64,000 nt of DNA from Prochlorococcus sp. AG-402-P18 (GTDB lineage: Bacteria; Cyanobacteriota; Cyanobacteriia; PCC-6307; Cyanobiaceae): assembly GCA_003216275.1 (NCBI GenBank), contig QCJC01000010.1, positions 1 through 64,000 of the forward strand, written 5' to 3'. The notes below the pieces were generated by a model, which was given only the letters and a program-made list of their open reading frames with translations, did no database searches and was not told the origin of the DNA. Positions 1 to 8,634 of the stretch are shown here, piece by piece. A program made the translations under genes and the position numbers. Every line of letters starts with the position of its first letter. Positions within the stretch are counted from its first letter, which is position 1.

Positions 1-1
1 T

Positions 2-1078
2 TCGCTTCCATTTGCAATCCATCAAGAGGCCTCTGACAGCTCTGTTCGAGAAATTGCATTAGAAAAAGTTCAAGAAGATGGCGATAAGCTTAAGGATGTC
101 GATGGAAAATTTAAGTCTGATCGTGAAATTGTATTGGCAGCGGTTAAGTCAGATGGTTATGCGCTTGAGTACGCCGATCAGAAGTTAATGTCTGATCGAG
201 AAATTGTATTGGCAGCGGTCAACTCAGATGGTGGTGCGTTGTTTTGGGCCGATGAAACGCTCAAGTCCGATCATGAAATCGTTTTAGAAGCTGTTATACA
301 AAATGGGTCTGCTCTTCAATATGCTGATGAGAAATTAAAGTCTGATCCGGTAATTATTTCAAGAGGATCTCCAAACACGCTAAAATATGCATTGGGTAAT
401 TTTATCGATGTTGATTTCCAATTGCATAGATCAGATAACTCTCTCCCAAAAGAGACAGATCTGACAGAAGCAGAGAAGAAAGATCTACATTTAATTATGA
501 AGCACGATATTTGCTATGACCCAGCAAATTATCCTGAAATGAATGCAAAGATTATGACAGTGCAATTTCTTTATACAGGTACCAACGAAATTCATGACAT
601 AAAAAAGTCAGGCTATAGCAATTGGAGAATGCGATATTCCGTTAGATTTGGTTTAAATAAGGCAGTTTCTGTTCAAGATTTTGTAAGTACTGTAAGAGAA
701 TCTAGTACTATATTTCATTCTTCTAGTATGGAAAATTCATGCTTCTTGGATGGTGGAGCATATCTTATTAGAAGTTATTCAGCTTCTGAAAACATTGATC
801 CTCAAAAAGGCAAGATTTTTGAATTTCGTGATGGATTGCCAATTGGTGGTTATGCATTTCCGCTTGTAGATCTTCTTGTTAACGAAGAGAAAAAAAATCC
901 GGAATTAGAACTTAAATGGCATGAGAAATGGTGGATAAGAAGGCTCATGACTTTATCGGTCTTTCTTATATTTTCAATTGTTGTTGGTTATCGCTCCGAT
1001 CCCAGTCGATTTGAGCAACTGTTTCAAAAAGGGAGTCAAATGAGAGAACAAGGCTTAAAAAAAGGTAGTGAATTTTAA
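2..1078 (+). CDS. DUF4116 repeat protein, 5' end missing
   Basis: The reading frame is open from the window edge, so the true start lies outside. The N-terminal part carries 25-residue repeats with the pattern SDxEIVLxAVxxxGxALxxAD, typical of DUF4116. Three good units lie at 116-190, 191-265 and 266-340, with a degenerate unit before and a broken one after. A non-repetitive middle follows, then one membrane segment near the C-terminus (around MTLSVFLIFSIVVGY) and a basic tail. DUF4116 proteins have no established biochemical role. The layout suggests a soluble repeat domain tethered to a membrane. The first two units are almost identical at DNA level, which points to recent duplication. Confidence 0.8.
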   Translation, partial: SLPFAIHQEASDSSVREIALEKVQEDGDKLKDVDGKFKSDREIVLAAVKSDGYALEYADQKLMSDREIVLAAVNSDGGALFWADETLKSDHEIVLEAVIQNGSALQYADEKLKSDPVIISRGSPNTLKYALGNFIDVDFQLHRSDNSLPKETDLTEAEKKDLHLIMKHDICYDPANYPEMNAKIMTVQFLYTGTNEIHDIKKSGYSNWRMRYSVRFGLNKAVSVQDFVSTVRESSTIFHSSSMENSCFLDGGAYLIRSYSASENIDPQKGKIFEFRDGLPIGGYAFPLVDLLVNEEKKNPELELKWHEKWWIRRLMTLSVFLIFSIVVGYRSDPSRFEQLFQKGSQMREQGLKKGSEF

Positions 1079-1156
1079 GAGTTTTAATCATTTCAATGGC
1101 TTGCTCTAAAGAGCTAGCAGCAATTCTTATAGCTGATCTAGTGAAAACTAATTCTT

Positions 1157-1600
1157 TTACCATTTCTTGTAAGGCAAAAATTTTCCACACATTGATACTT
1201 TTACTCTGTCACCTTTTGGGTCTTCAACCTTATCGACGTTAATTGTAAAATCAATGGCACTCATTATTCCATCACCAAACTTTTCTTGAATAACGTCTTT
1301 CATGGGCATTCCATATACTTGCATGATTTCATAAAATCGATATATCAAAGGATCAGTTGGGATGACGGGATCTAGTGATCCTTTCACTGGTGGTGTTGTT
1401 AATAATTCTTTTAGTCCTAAATCAAGTCCTAACTTAGTCAATAATTTCTCAGCTTCTTCTTCACTTGCAGTCGCTTGACCATAAAAAAGACTTGCAACCC
1501 AGACTTCATCAAATCCCAATAGATTTCCAATGTCCGAAAAGGTTAAACCTTTTTCTTTTTTTGCTTTTAATAATAATGGAGTAGCTTTAAGAAATGACAT
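1157..1600 (-). CDS. cynS: cyanate lyase (cyanase)
   Basis: Cyanate hydratase converts cyanate and bicarbonate to ammonia and carbon dioxide, detoxifying cyanate and supplying nitrogen. The 147 residues match the family length (156 in E. coli). The N-terminal half is helical and helix-turn-helix-like. The C-terminal catalytic domain contains [13 protein letters not shown] and MSAIDF. These place the catalytic residues at Arg88, Glu91 and Ser114, a constant offset of 8 from the E. coli residues Arg96, Glu99 and Ser122. The gene stands alone: the cynABD cyanate transporter that often accompanies it in marine cyanobacteria is not in this window. Confidence 0.95.
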   Translation of the reverse strand: MSFLKATPLLLKAKKEKGLTFSDIGNLLGFDEVWVASLFYGQATASEEEAEKLLTKLGLDLGLKELLTTPPVKGSLDPVIPTDPLIYRFYEIMQVYGMPMKDVIQEKFGDGIMSAIDFTINVDKVEDPKGDRVKVSMCGKFLPYKKW

Positions 1601-1824
1601 AGAGATAAATCTAAGAATGAAAGAGAGCTATCTCTCTAAAAGAAAAGATTCTTTGAGATAAGCAATTAATTAATAAGTCTTAGTCTTTATTCTTTCAGTT
1701 ATATCAATTACATTATCTAATAATTGATTGTGTATATAATTTTACAATGAGTTTTTTATTTCCATGCAATAAAAATAAAAAGTAAATAGAAATTATAAGT
1801 ATTTGATTTGATTACTTGATATTT

Positions 1825-1980
1825 TTACAATAAATCATATTTTGAATCCTCTTTGATCTCGTTCCATAGGTCTTTTATTGATTGATTAAATCCATTTGAA
1901 GTAAGAAACTTTCTTGCTTGAGCAACTCTTTCTTGAATGATTTTTTCTTGTGGAGTCATTTCATTAGCAGAATCAGTCAT
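1825..1980 (-). CDS. small hypothetical protein, copy A of a duplicated pair
   Basis: A 51-residue protein starting MTDSANEMTPQEKIIQERV and ending EDSKYDLL. It is charged, predicted helical, and has no membrane segment or known domain. It is supported mainly by a clear paralogue at 3313-3447 with matching sequence across almost its whole length (MTPQEKIIQERV, RKFL, FNQSI, DLW, I-KEDSKYDLL). Conservation at protein level argues that the frame is real. Function is unknown. Confidence 0.6.
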   Translation of the reverse strand: MTDSANEMTPQEKIIQERVAQARKFLTSNGFNQSIKDLWNEIKEDSKYDLL

Positions 1981-2210
1981 GTGTTTGGAGTATATACATA
2001 TAGATTAATCTTGAATTTTCTTAAAGTATTTGAGAAGTGATAGTCGCTACAATATAAGTTTTATTAATGACTAACAGATCGCAATTGACAGAATATCTCA
2101 AAATTAAAGCATCGCAGAAAAACTGATCTTCCACATATTCTTTAGGAAACGCTCGCTCTGAACGTCATTATCTGATTGTTGGCTCATCATCTATAAAACA
2201 GTCAAGAACT

Positions 2211-2399
2211 ATGACTTCTACATCTTCTCCAAGTGTTCTTTCAATGGAAGAATATAAAGCAGTTCTTGCAGAAGCTTCAACTCTTGAGAAGCCTTATTCA
2301 GAGACAGGACACTTATATTCAGTGAATGAACTTCTCCCAAGACCTATATGGTTTAAAGGGAGTAGGGATAGAGGCTTGAGAGAAGATGTCGCAGCATAA
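2211..2399 (+). CDS. small hypothetical protein
   Basis: A 62-residue soluble protein beginning MTSTSSPSVLSMEEYKAV. No signal peptide, membrane segment or recognised family is visible. It has a normal ATG start but no convincing Shine-Dalgarno site, and it sits alone among long noncoding stretches. The mildly acidic composition without stop-rich neighbours makes a real small gene plausible, but nothing else supports it. Confidence 0.45.
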   Translation: MTSTSSPSVLSMEEYKAVLAEASTLEKPYSETGHLYSVNELLPRPIWFKGSRDRGLREDVAA

Positions 2400-2681
2400 A
2401 ACTAAGATTTTTGTATTCATAGATCTGTTGACGCAAACAGATTTAAATTATTTCTATTTTTCTATCCCCACATCGCCCATTAATGGAGTGATTAAAGGTG
2501 GTGCGTATTTCTTAAAGAGTATTCACTCTTTTCATATGGCTACTTTCTGTAGGTGTGTCTGGTGACATTTTTGTCTAGTATATATCGTTTTGTCAGCTCA
2601 AGTATTTTTGCTTACAGGGTAACCATAAATTTATGTAATTTTTAAGAACTTCTTTTCCCTTTCCATATAGGTCTTTTTTTA

Positions 2682-2825
2682 TTAGATGGCAATGGTTTCA
2701 TCTTGGAAAACATCTGCCATTAAAGGAATTAAAGCTATTTCTATTTGTTCTTCTGTTTTGAAACCAAGGACTTCTGCAGGTTCATTCCCTAAAGAGATAG
2801 CAATTGATTCGACTGAATTAGTCAT
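2682..2825 (-). CDS. putative small acidic protein
   Basis: A 47-residue frame from an ATG, beginning MTNSVESIAISLGNEPAEVL and ending DETIAI, with two consecutive stop codons at its end. It is acidic and has no membrane segment. Balanced amino-acid usage without low-complexity runs suggests coding, but no family is recognised. It could be an accidental frame. Confidence 0.4.
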   Translation of the reverse strand: MTNSVESIAISLGNEPAEVLGFKTEEQIEIALIPLMADVFQDETIAI

Positions 2826-3312
2826 TAGTTGATTAGCTGTCTTTTATAAATCTGTATGAAAACTACCTCTAAAACGTTAGCAATTAAAAGTTTTGTGTTG
2901 AAGAGAAGTTAATTAATTACGACTTTCATCAAATCTATTTGAAAGAGAAGTGTCTCTTTGAATTTTTTTGTGTAGCAAAATTTGCAGTTAATTTTTTAAC
3001 TCGCTTCTATAAAAAATGGGAATTTATAGTGGACTTGATTAATTAGTAGAGATAACTTTTATGGCGAATCGCCTTTACAGTTTTATTTAGAAGAAATAAC
3101 TGAACTAAAAATATTGGCTTAGCCCACCTTAGAGATAAATAATTCCCTAAAAGTAACTCTATAGTTCACCTAAAGATAAAGCATCAAGAAACAAAAGTTC
3201 CAGAAATGGCTTGGAAAGTTCCTTATATTGCTTAAAAGGAAAACCACCTTATTTTATTAGCTTGAATGTGTGGTTCATAATTGAAATTTGATTGAAAGAC
3301 TATGAAGAATAT
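2826..3312. other. noncoding stretch, no gene supported
   Basis: No frame with good support is visible in these 487 bases. A short open segment near 3042-3120 on the plus strand reads DNFYGESPLQFYLEE and then stops. It has no start codon and could be the end of a decayed gene, but I cannot identify it. Confidence 0.4.
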
Positions 3313-3447
3313 TTATAATAAATCATATTTAGAATCCTCCTTAATATCCTTCCAGAGATCTCTTATGGATTGATTAAAACAATTTGATCTAAGGAATTTC
3401 CTCGATTGGTTAACTCTTTCTTGAATGATTTTTTCTTGAGGTGTCAT
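3313..3447 (-). CDS. small hypothetical protein, copy B of a duplicated pair
   Basis: A 44-residue protein starting MTPQEKIIQERVNQSRKFL and ending IKEDSKYDLL. It is the paralogue of the protein at 1825-1980. Codons upstream of this ATG still encode LTDSPSE, matching TDSANE of copy A, but the codon aligned with copy A's ATG is TTA (3466-3468). So the original start seems lost and the internal methionine is the likely start. Function is unknown. Confidence 0.55.
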   Translation of the reverse strand: MTPQEKIIQERVNQSRKFLRSNCFNQSIRDLWKDIKEDSKYDLL

Positions 3448-3482
3448 TTCACTAGGTGAATCAGTTAATTATTTTTATATGT

Positions 3483-3806
3483 CTAAGCAGCTCTCCTCTC
3501 TTTCTTTTCTTTTATCCGTGTACTTGAATGCTTGCTGTTTATTTGATTTTGATAAAATAAATTCAATTGTTTTCCAGTAGGCTTTGGCTCTCTCTCGAAA
3601 TGAGCAACGGGTTTTGTAGCTTGTGACCAAATAAAAGCTAAGATAAGACCAAAGCATAGTAAGGAAACAATAGCCTTTGTTATGGCTACGACTACTAAAA
3701 CAGTTATGATGCCAAGAGAAAAGACAGCCCACTTTGGAATACTGCTATCTATCTTTTTCTGCTTTTTTGATTTAGGAGAAGGGATGATTGGCAGATCAAT
3801 ATTCAT
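3483..3806 (-). CDS. small membrane protein, PKW/IWSQ family, long form
   Basis: A 107-residue protein with a basic N-terminus, the segment PKWAVFSLGIITVLVVV, a second hydrophobic stretch ending AFIWSQATKP, and a basic hydrophilic tail of about 40 residues. The core PKW-(hydrophobic)-KA-(hydrophobic)-YIWSQ/FIWSQ is shared with the 68-residue protein at 11329-11535, so this is a small paralogous family. Two membrane passes, or a hairpin, are likely. No function is known. Confidence 0.7.
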   Translation of the reverse strand: MNIDLPIIPSPKSKKQKKIDSSIPKWAVFSLGIITVLVVVAITKAIVSLLCFGLILAFIWSQATKPVAHFEREPKPTGKQLNLFYQNQINSKHSSTRIKEKKERRAA

Positions 3807-4384
3807 TCGTTATTGAGTTGTAGGTGTATTGCTTGAGAGGATGTAGTAGGCTTTTCATATCGTTTAATAATTAATTATATATTCTTGTTGTTGGAGTTAA
3901 TTCCCAACTAATTTTCTTTTCCATTCAGGTATGCTGAAATATGTTGACTGTGGTGATAGCGGAAATCCTTTTTTTGCTAATGACACAGAGATCTTACCTT
4001 TACTAGGTAATTTTTAACAAATTCAATCAAACTTGTAAATGTTTTAGATGAATTATCTAGAAAACTTTAAATAAAAAATCAGTCAGTACCCCCATAATAC
4101 TTGTTGCTCATCAGAACTGAGCCACTTAAAAATTTTAGAAGAAGATGTAAACCACTTTTATCAAGGATTGGTAACCATGATTATTGCTTCTTTTGATTGA
4201 TAATTGATTTATTCGGGTGATAGAGGTTCTATTAACTGTAGCTTTGTAGACAAAGCAACTTTCTTACTTTAAAGGTGGAAAAGCGAAGTTTGTATATTGA
4301 GAGTTGAAAAAATCAAGCCTACGCTAGATGTTTTTTATATTAAGGAATTGCTTGTTTAATATTAATTAAGAAATAGAGTTTATT
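3807..4384. other. noncoding stretch, no gene supported
   Basis: These 578 bases contain only very short frames. The best is a 28-codon frame from an ATG at 3931 to a stop at 4017, reading MLKYVDCGDSGNPFF and onward. It has no family match I recognise and no ribosome binding site. Nothing else structured was seen. Confidence 0.4.
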
Positions 4385-4588
4385 CTATTTAACTTCTTTC
4401 CCGAAAGTAGAAGTGTTAATGAAGAGTATATTATGTGGAATAAGTTCATGATTTTCGATAGATTTAATCCATTCTCTATATTCTTGACCTATGGCTATTT
4501 TATCTCCGGCATTGACCTTATTTGTTCTTTTGAGGATATGATAGATAGTTTCTGAGATCGTTTCCTCAATTGGTTGATTTAATGCCAT
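4385..4588 (-). CDS. small hypothetical protein
   Basis: A 67-residue soluble protein, MALNQPIEETISETIYHILK to TFGKEVK. It is predicted mainly helical, with no membrane segment and no recognised domain. It has an ATG start and balanced composition. It stands alone between long noncoding regions. Confidence 0.55.
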   Translation of the reverse strand: MALNQPIEETISETIYHILKRTNKVNAGDKIAIGQEYREWIKSIENHELIPHNILFINTSTFGKEVK

Positions 4589-4969
4589 TTGTTATAACTA
4601 GCTAATATACGCTATCTTCTTAAATCAATATGTAAACTATACTTTTGACATATGATATTAAGATTAATCTACTCAGTTGAAATATCTTATCTAATTTGGA
4701 AAAGTAATTCTTTTAAGTCAGTAAATATAATTTCAGAAGATATTCCAATAGTGATTGAAGCATCTTTTTTGGCATCACGCCTTTATTTTAGAACCTCATC
4801 TACTCATTAATAGACATGCTGATTTGTGATTTATTTTAGCTTGTCTATTGATTCGCTGAACTTAAAGCTAAAGAATAATCAGCTTTGAACCTGTATATTA
4901 AAGATGATTTACTCTTAATCAATTGATTCAAGGGATCTATAGTAAAAGTAGAAAGTCAAAAACCAAAAG
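4589..4969. other. noncoding stretch, nothing recognised
   Basis: I see no supported frame, RNA gene or strong inverted repeat in this 381-base AT-rich gap. It presumably holds the promoters of the divergently oriented genes on each side. Confidence 0.4.
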
Positions 4970-5266
4970 ATGATAATGAAACGTCTCAATTCCAAAAAAG
5001 TTTTTCGAGCTTTTGTGATTTTTTCTTCGCTTATAATTTCTTTACTGATTGCTTTGTTTATTAGTGTTAATTTTGTAGTGGATCCTATTATTTATTGGCT
5101 TGCTTCAACGAAAGGAGCAAGAATATTTATAGGTTGTATCTTGTCTTGGTTAGCAGTATCTATATCGTTTGATCTGTTTTATAAGTACTATAAGCGCAGG
5201 AAAAGATTTGCTAAGTTCAATGCTCTTAACGTTCCTTATCCACGAAAATTCAGAGGTAGAGGTTAA
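4970..5266 (+). CDS. small two-pass membrane protein
   Basis: A 98-residue protein with a basic N-terminus, a hydrophobic segment at about residues 13-37 (AFVIFSSLIISLLIALFISV), a second at about 50-70 (IFIGCILSWLAVSISF), and a strongly basic tail (YYKRRKRFAKF). The charge pattern suggests both ends in the cytoplasm. The start could be the ATG at 4970 or the one at 4976. No family is recognised. Confidence 0.6.
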   Translation: MIMKRLNSKKVFRAFVIFSSLIISLLIALFISVNFVVDPIIYWLASTKGARIFIGCILSWLAVSISFDLFYKYYKRRKRFAKFNALNVPYPRKFRGRG

Positions 5267-5331
5267 CTGATTTAGTAAGAAAATATTGCTATTAATAAAT
5301 GTCGGTCTCTGAGTAGTAAAAATAAATATAA

Positions 5332-7089
5332 TTATTCAAGTAATTTACCTGTAAAATTATCAACCTTCTTGGCTTTGTTAATGATTTTTATATGATTTGC
5401 ATTTAATGCGGAAATGTTTTTCCTTGAAATCTCTAAATCATTAGTCTGTTTATTCAACTTAACATAGTAATTACATTTTTCAGAGCTATTTAAATCTGGG
5501 TGATCGCTTCTTTGATGTGATCCTCTGCTTTCCTCTCTAATTAAAGCTGAGAGTATTGTTGCTTGTGCAGTAATTACTGATGATTCTAAGTCAAAGATTT
5601 GAACAAGATCATCACAACTTTGATAGTCAATCCTAACATCTACATTTTTAATTATTCTCTTAATTTCCTTAACTTTTTCTAGGCCTATCTCTAATAACTT
5701 TTTATCTTTGATTACACCACAATATTTCCACATTATGTTACTTAATTGATGTTGTAATGGTTTCGCTAATTCTGTTCCTTTATTCAAGAATTTATTGATA
5801 TTTTCATGTGCATTTCTGACGGACATATCAGACCGCATCTGAGCCTTTAATCTTTTTGAATAATTAACACTTGCTATTCCAGCCTTTTTACCAAAAATTA
5901 GGATTTCTGCAAGAGAATTCCCTCCCAGACGGTTTGCTCCATGTAAGCCGCCTGCTACTTCTCCTGCGGCATATAAACCTTGGATGGATGTGGAATGTTC
6001 CTGAGGAGTTACCGCAATTCCTCCCATCGAATAGTGGGCAGTAGGTGCGACTTCCATCGGCTCCTTTGAAATATCAAGCATTTGAGCATTTAAAAACTGT
6101 CTGTAAATGCTTGGTATTTTTTTCATTATTAATTCTTTGCTCATATGACTTATATCTAAATAAACACCTCCGTTTGGAGTTCCTCGACCTTCAGTAATTT
6201 CTGTATAATTTGCTATCGCAACCTTGTCTCTAGTTGAAAGCTCCATCCTTTTACTGTCATATTTAACCATGAATCTTTCTCCTTTATTATTTATAAGTTT
6301 GCCTCCTTCTCCACGAACGGCTTCTGTGACTAATGTGCCTGCAATTTCTTCTGGGAAAAGCATTCCAGACGGATGAAATTGCACCATTTCCATATCTTTC
6401 AGTTCGCAACCTGCCTTTAAACTTAAATAAAATCCATCACCTGTATTTTCTTTTTTTCTAGAAGAACTTTTCTTCCATATTTTTGTATGCCCTCCTGTGC
6501 ATAGAATAACAGCATCAGCTAAATGAATTGTTCTTTCAGCTGTATTTATATTGAATGACATTGCTCCAAAGCAAATGTCATCCTTGATAAGTAGTTCAGT
6601 GACGTATTGAGTATCATAAATTGGAATTTCTAGATACTCGGCCTTCTTAATAAGTGTTTTTAAAATTGATAAACCCGTATAATCACCTGAATAACAAGTT
6701 CTTCTATATGTATGAGCACCAAAGAACCTTTGATCAAGACTTCCATTTTCTAATTTCTCAAAATTAGCTCCCCATGAATCTATTTCTTTAACAAGTTGAG
6801 GAGATTCTTTTGCCATTATTTCAATTTGCAATGCCTCTCCAATTTCATACCCTTCTAAATAAGTATCCGCAAAATGATGTTCCCATGTATCTTCAGGATC
6901 GACATTCCCTAACGCTGCATTGATTCCTCCTGCAGCCAAAACAGTATGTGCGTCAGTTTTAATTCTCTTTCCAAGAACGGAGACTTGAAGTCCCGCTATC
7001 TTTACTTCAATAGCTGCTCTTAACCCTGCACCTCCGCACCCAATTACTAATACATTTGAAATTTGAGTAATGTGTTTGTTATTTTTCAT
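5332..7089 (-). CDS. sdhA: succinate dehydrogenase/fumarate reductase flavoprotein subunit
   Basis: An FAD-linked subunit interconverting succinate and fumarate, 585 residues as usual for the family. The N-terminal dinucleotide motif is VIGCGGAGLRAA. The sequence continues with AAGGINAALGN and HTYRRTCYSGD, typical of SdhA/FrdA. The active-site region reads FHPSGM and RGEGG, and the C-terminal FAD-binding part has AHYSMGG and GLHGANRLGGNSLAE. L-aspartate oxidase (NadB) is a close relative, but the C-terminal helical domain with SRGSHQRSDHPD supports SdhA/FrdA. No iron-sulfur subunit or membrane anchor is adjacent, so partner genes must lie elsewhere or be missing. Long noncoding DNA flanks it on the promoter side. 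Confidence 0.85.
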   Translation of the reverse strand: MKNNKHITQISNVLVIGCGGAGLRAAIEVKIAGLQVSVLGKRIKTDAHTVLAAGGINAALGNVDPEDTWEHHFADTYLEGYEIGEALQIEIMAKESPQLVKEIDSWGANFEKLENGSLDQRFFGAHTYRRTCYSGDYTGLSILKTLIKKAEYLEIPIYDTQYVTELLIKDDICFGAMSFNINTAERTIHLADAVILCTGGHTKIWKKSSSRKKENTGDGFYLSLKAGCELKDMEMVQFHPSGMLFPEEIAGTLVTEAVRGEGGKLINNKGERFMVKYDSKRMELSTRDKVAIANYTEITEGRGTPNGGVYLDISHMSKELIMKKIPSIYRQFLNAQMLDISKEPMEVAPTAHYSMGGIAVTPQEHSTSIQGLYAAGEVAGGLHGANRLGGNSLAEILIFGKKAGIASVNYSKRLKAQMRSDMSVRNAHENINKFLNKGTELAKPLQHQLSNIMWKYCGVIKDKKLLEIGLEKVKEIKRIIKNVDVRIDYQSCDDLVQIFDLESSVITAQATILSALIREESRGSHQRSDHPDLNSSEKCNYYVKLNKQTNDLEISRKNISALNANHIKIINKAKKVDNFTGKLLE

Positions 7090-7390
7090 AAAACCCTGCT
7101 AAAAGATTTAAAATTGGAATAGAAATTACTAACTTACTCTAACCATTCGCAATTGCTAAAAGTTAGTTTTTCATAAGCTAATAATTAATGTTTTTGAAAT
7201 GATTTGATCCTAGTGAGAATCGGTTTGGTGAGTAGAGACTTAATAAAAACTATTACTCATCAACTATTTCTTTAAGATAGCTAACTACCAACTAATGATC
7301 TCTTTTGTTAACCATACCTAGTTATTTAAGTAAAGAGAGTTTTTTTAGATAACTGAGCGAGCGTACTAGTGAATTAAATCGAGTTTCGAA

Positions 7391-7510
7391 TTAATTACTT
7401 AGATTATCTGCCCAATAACAAAGTCCCTCAAGGTCATAATCTCTTCCAATCATATCTTTATAAAGGTTATCAAGATAACTCTTATTAGTCTCCTTGCTTC
7501 TATATATTTC
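7391..7510 (-). pseudogene. remnant of a DUF4214-domain gene
   Basis: Reading the minus strand, the open stretch ends SYLDNLYKDMIGRDYDLEGL followed by CYWADNLSN and a stop. This fits the DUF4214 consensus LY..vLgR..D..GL.YW...L well. No start codon precedes it in frame: a TGA lies at 7511-7513, and a neighbouring frame just upstream (around DFTEKY) may be another piece. It is most simply the decayed end of a larger gene. DUF4214 domains usually occur in secreted or surface proteins. Confidence 0.55.
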
Positions 7511-7513
7511 TCA

Positions 7514-7671
7514 GTAAAATCTTGATGTTAAAAGAATAACTGATTGAAAATTATTAGGTGTTTCGACTTTAGTTAAAGATCCTTTCTTTTATTTATCTTT
7601 GGCGTATTAATTGATAAACCTTTTTACCAAGGATATTTAAGATTAGAGATAGTTGTTTATTAGTATGGACT
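7514..7671. other. noncoding gap beside the DUF4214 remnant
   Basis: With 7090-7390, this forms the 580-base gap between the flavoprotein gene and the DUF805 gene. Apart from the DUF4214 remnant, I see no frame or strong structure. Confidence 0.35.
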
Positions 7672-8037
7672 TTATTTCTCTTCTGAGGAAGGTTGTGCAA
7701 ATAAATATAGGTTGAAGAATGGAATAAATGAACAAAACGCCCATAAAACTAAGTTTTCTTTACCAATATCCCGAAGTCGTCTTATTAACAAGGCTAAAAA
7801 TACTAGAAAAGAAGGAATGCTATACAAATAACTCCAGTCATAGCTCTCTGCTATTGCATAAAAATCATTTGGATCATTAGTTAGACTAGTGTTAGATAAA
7901 ATGGAAATTAATGCTCCAATTAATCCATCAAGGATAAAAAAGTGCCAAAAAGGGATTCGGCTTGTTTTGTCTGTGTAATTAAAAATCTGACTCCAAGCCA
8001 GAAAGTAATTAGAAAGAACTCTCTCGAGAAAATTCAT
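7672..8037 (-). CDS. DUF805 family inner-membrane protein
   Basis: A 121-residue membrane protein. It has the family pattern of an amphipathic N-terminus (FNYTDKTSRIPFWHFFI), several hydrophobic segments, the conserved RRLRDIGKEN motif before the last pass, and a proline-rich end (QPSSEEK). DUF805 proteins (YhaH/YhaI in E. coli) have no settled function. The gene is monocistronic as far as the sequence shows. Confidence 0.85.
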   Translation of the reverse strand: MNFLERVLSNYFLAWSQIFNYTDKTSRIPFWHFFILDGLIGALISILSNTSLTNDPNDFYAIAESYDWSYLYSIPSFLVFLALLIRRLRDIGKENLVLWAFCSFIPFFNLYLFAQPSSEEK

Positions 8038-8120
8038 CCTTATTTCAATTTGTACTAATAATTATGTAAGATTTTACTTAAAATTAGCCCTGAGGATTTT
8101 TCTCCTAATAAAAAATAATA

Positions 8121-8335
8121 ATGAACCGTGTTTTTCTTATAGCTTTATTTTTTTCCTAGAGTCACAGGCTAATGCTGATGAGCGAATTTATAAAACGAAG
8201 GATATTTGTGGGCGTTATTATGCAGCCGAAATCAACGGTGGAGAGACATCTCGATTATTAGGCCTCAAAGGATCTGCTAGAGTTGGTTCAAGAGTAGATC
8301 ATTACTGTAATTTTTTTTCGCTAGAAACTGAGTAG
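8121..8335 (+). pseudogene. small secreted protein with a frameshift in its signal peptide
   Basis: An ATG at 8121 opens MNRVFLIALFFS and then hits TAG at 8157-8159. The next frame continues without interruption from 8156 as LESQANADERIYKTKDICGR to a TAG at 8333-8335. Joined across the run of seven T at 8148-8154, the two parts give a credible signal peptide ending in ANA before DER, and a mature part of about 50 residues with two cysteines. One extra T would restore the frame. This could be a real inactivation, a sequencing error, or slippage at the homopolymer. No family is recognised. Confidence 0.6.
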
Positions 8336-8634
8336 ATTTTTTCTAAGAATAACTAATTAAGTAATTGATCAAATTGTCCTGATATGATTTTTATCAAGAT
8401 AAATACTTATAAAGTTGTTTATAGCCATCTAGATTACTTTATCTTTAAAAAAAATTTCTATATTTTTCCAAGGAGAAATTAAATTCTTATCTCTCAGGTT
8501 AGTAAAAATACAGATATAGTTGCTAATTCTAAAAGTGATTTTGTCTAATAGGTGACTGAGAGGTGAAAGAAATAAAGAGAAGAAAGGGCTATTATTTTGA
8601 GGAAGCTTTAGTTTTGGATGTGAGGACTTAACCT

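Noticed and set aside
966-1190. Minus-strand frame of 74 codons over the end of the DUF4116 gene
   Set aside because: It overlaps both the repeat-protein gene and the cynS end and has no family features.
3475-3732. Second minus-strand frame in the PKW/IWSQ gene
   Set aside because: It is a shifted frame of the 3483-3806 gene, which has the conserved pattern.
3931-4017. 28-codon frame as a gene
   Set aside because: Too short, no ribosome site, no family; kept only as a note in the gap entry.
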